NCBI GenBank assembly: GCA_002840055.1
Contig: PGZJ01000006.1
Coordinates: 78,431-142,430, forward strand
Length of the DNA: 64,000 nucleotides
Source: Gammaproteobacteria bacterium HGW-Gammaproteobacteria-11
GTDB lineage: Bacteria; Pseudomonadota; Gammaproteobacteria; Pseudomonadales; Pseudomonadaceae
Direction of reading: 5' to 3'
The notes under the pieces are model-generated. The model had not been told where the DNA came from. It saw only the letters and a list, made by a program, of their open reading frames with translations, and did no database searches. Positions 63,483-64,000 of the stretch are shown piece by piece. Each line of letters opens with the position of its first letter. The first letter of the stretch is position 1. The position numbers were made by a program, and so were the translations under genes.

Positions 63483-63542
63483 ATTTAACGCCTGAGTTAA
63501 GCCGCGTCGCGGAGCGACGTCGGCTTGAATGATTGGTTAGGG
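63483..63542 (-). repeat. attC recombination site, aadA-like (60 bp)
   Basis: Exactly 60 bp between ATTTAAC (63483-63489) and GTTAGGG (63536-63542). On the minus strand the arms TTCAAGCCGACG and CGCGGCTTAACTCA are those of the well-known aadA-type attC of class 1 integrons. The upstream lipoprotein's stop codon lies in the core. Confidence 0.93.
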
Positions 63543-63893
63543 CTCACGCTTCTGAGCCCACCCGTTCTCGTCGATGTAATCGGAAAAATCTGGTTGCGAT
63601 GACATGCTAATTGGAAGGTTGTTTCGCATCACCACATCCAGGACAGCCATCGCATTTGGCGGTGGCTCCCCCGCAGGGTTGTCCCGGTAGTACCAGACCG
63701 ACCATCCCTCTGTCTTAAACGTTTGCAAATTCTGCTCCAGCTGCGTCAAGTCGATTGGCTTGCCATTGAGCAGAATTTCTCCAGAGCCGAGCACACTAAT
63801 ACGTGCGACACGATCCGGTTCGAGGAGCTTTGAACAAGAGGCGGACATGAGCACAAGTGCTCCGAGGAAGACCAGCAGGTAGAGATTTCTCAT
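63537..63893 (-). CDS. Cassette-borne lipoprotein with ExbD/TolR-like domain
   Basis: 118 residues. Signal with lipobox-like LMSASC, then RISVLGSGEILLNGKPIDLTQL and a following helix-strand pattern, reminiscent of the periplasmic ExbD/TolR fold but without its membrane anchor. Function unknown. ATG 63893 is used; the in-frame extension to 63995 runs through an attC site and is not part of the gene. Confidence 0.72.
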   Translation of the reverse strand: MRNLYLLVFLGALVLMSASCSKLLEPDRVARISVLGSGEILLNGKPIDLTQLEQNLQTFKTEGWSVWYYRDNPAGEPPPNAMAVLDVVMRNNLPISMSSQPDFSDYIDENGWAQKREP

Positions 63894-63898
63894 GTGAG

Positions 63899-63976
63899 TC
63901 CTAACGCCCGCCATAAGCGGCCGAGTGGAACGAGGTCCGGCGCACGCAGTGCGCGAACTTAATGGCTTGGTTATGC
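63899..63976 (-). repeat. attC recombination site (78 bp), array continues past the window
   Basis: Plus-strand TCCTAAC (63899-63905) and GTTATGC (63970-63976), with GCCATAAG and CTTAATGGC arms and an inner GCGCACGCAGTGCGC hairpin. It belongs to a cassette whose gene lies beyond 64000. Confidence 0.85.
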
Positions 63977-64000
63977 ATTGGTGGACGACCACCACAAAAG

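Overview
The window comes from a gammaproteobacterial chromosome of the Pseudomonas type, most likely the Halopseudomonas (former P. pertucinogena) lineage. Evidence: the complete pilGHIJK-chpABC twitching cluster, the tex-gshA, ntrBC-glnA-typA and tat-his-ubi-pha neighbourhoods in Pseudomonas order, TGGCAC/TTGC sigma-54 promoters with NtrC boxes, Pseudomonas-style REP elements, and a secreted polyester hydrolase strongly resembling the PE-H/PETase type IIa enzymes known from Halopseudomonas. No phage, transposase or CRISPR locus was seen.

Layout. 1-14.3 kb: the 3'-truncated end of tonB and gshB (both minus), then the type IV pilus chemosensory operon pilG, pilH, pilI, pilJ, pilK, chpA, chpB, chpC. 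14.3-21.3 kb: envZ/ompR (minus), tex, a hotdog thioesterase, gshA, a FliL-like protein. 21.4-30.8 kb: a quinone oxidoreductase, trmL framed by two inverted 7-bp repeat arrays, ntrC/ntrB, a DUF4124 protein, glnA and typA. The nitrogen genes carry recognisable sigma-54 promoters and NtrC sites, and a very short NtrC-type sRNA gene (NrsZ-like position) appears to sit directly after ntrC. 30.9-39.5 kb: accessory surface and secreted functions: a GspF/PilC-like protein coupled to a type IV pilin, the PET-hydrolase-like enzyme, small membrane proteins, a (Pro-Thr)n pectate lyase, a DedA protein, lipoproteins and NnrU. 39.6-49.3 kb: pip, dtd, an isomerase/SDR/HxlR module with paired palindromic operators, then the conserved minus-strand operon ubiE-ubiJ-ubiB-hisI-hisE-tatA-tatB-tatC-rsmE.

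49.0-50.7 kb holds phaI and phaF phasin genes, but the PHA synthase/depolymerase genes that normally lie beside them in Pseudomonas are absent. In their place come a duplicated REP/BIME element and, at 51.5-56.4 kb, a compact three-gene operon: a long coiled-coil cytoplasmic protein, a Clp/Hsp100-type double-AAA+ unfoldase with a degenerate first ATPase site and no N-domain, and a single-pass membrane protein with a cysteine-containing C-terminal domain. I do not recognise this as a described system; it is the best candidate for novel biology here.

56.5-61.1 kb is a minus-strand run of small accessory genes (nitroreductase, zinc-finger, GFA, SMI1/KNR4, lipoprotein, VOC). From about 61.1 kb to the right edge lies part of an integron gene-cassette array: four clear attC sites and at least two decayed ones separate small minus-strand cassettes (DUF3024, YnfA, a ParE/Phd toxin-antitoxin pair, membrane proteins, a lipoprotein). 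Cassette polarity puts the integrase, if one exists, beyond position 64000.
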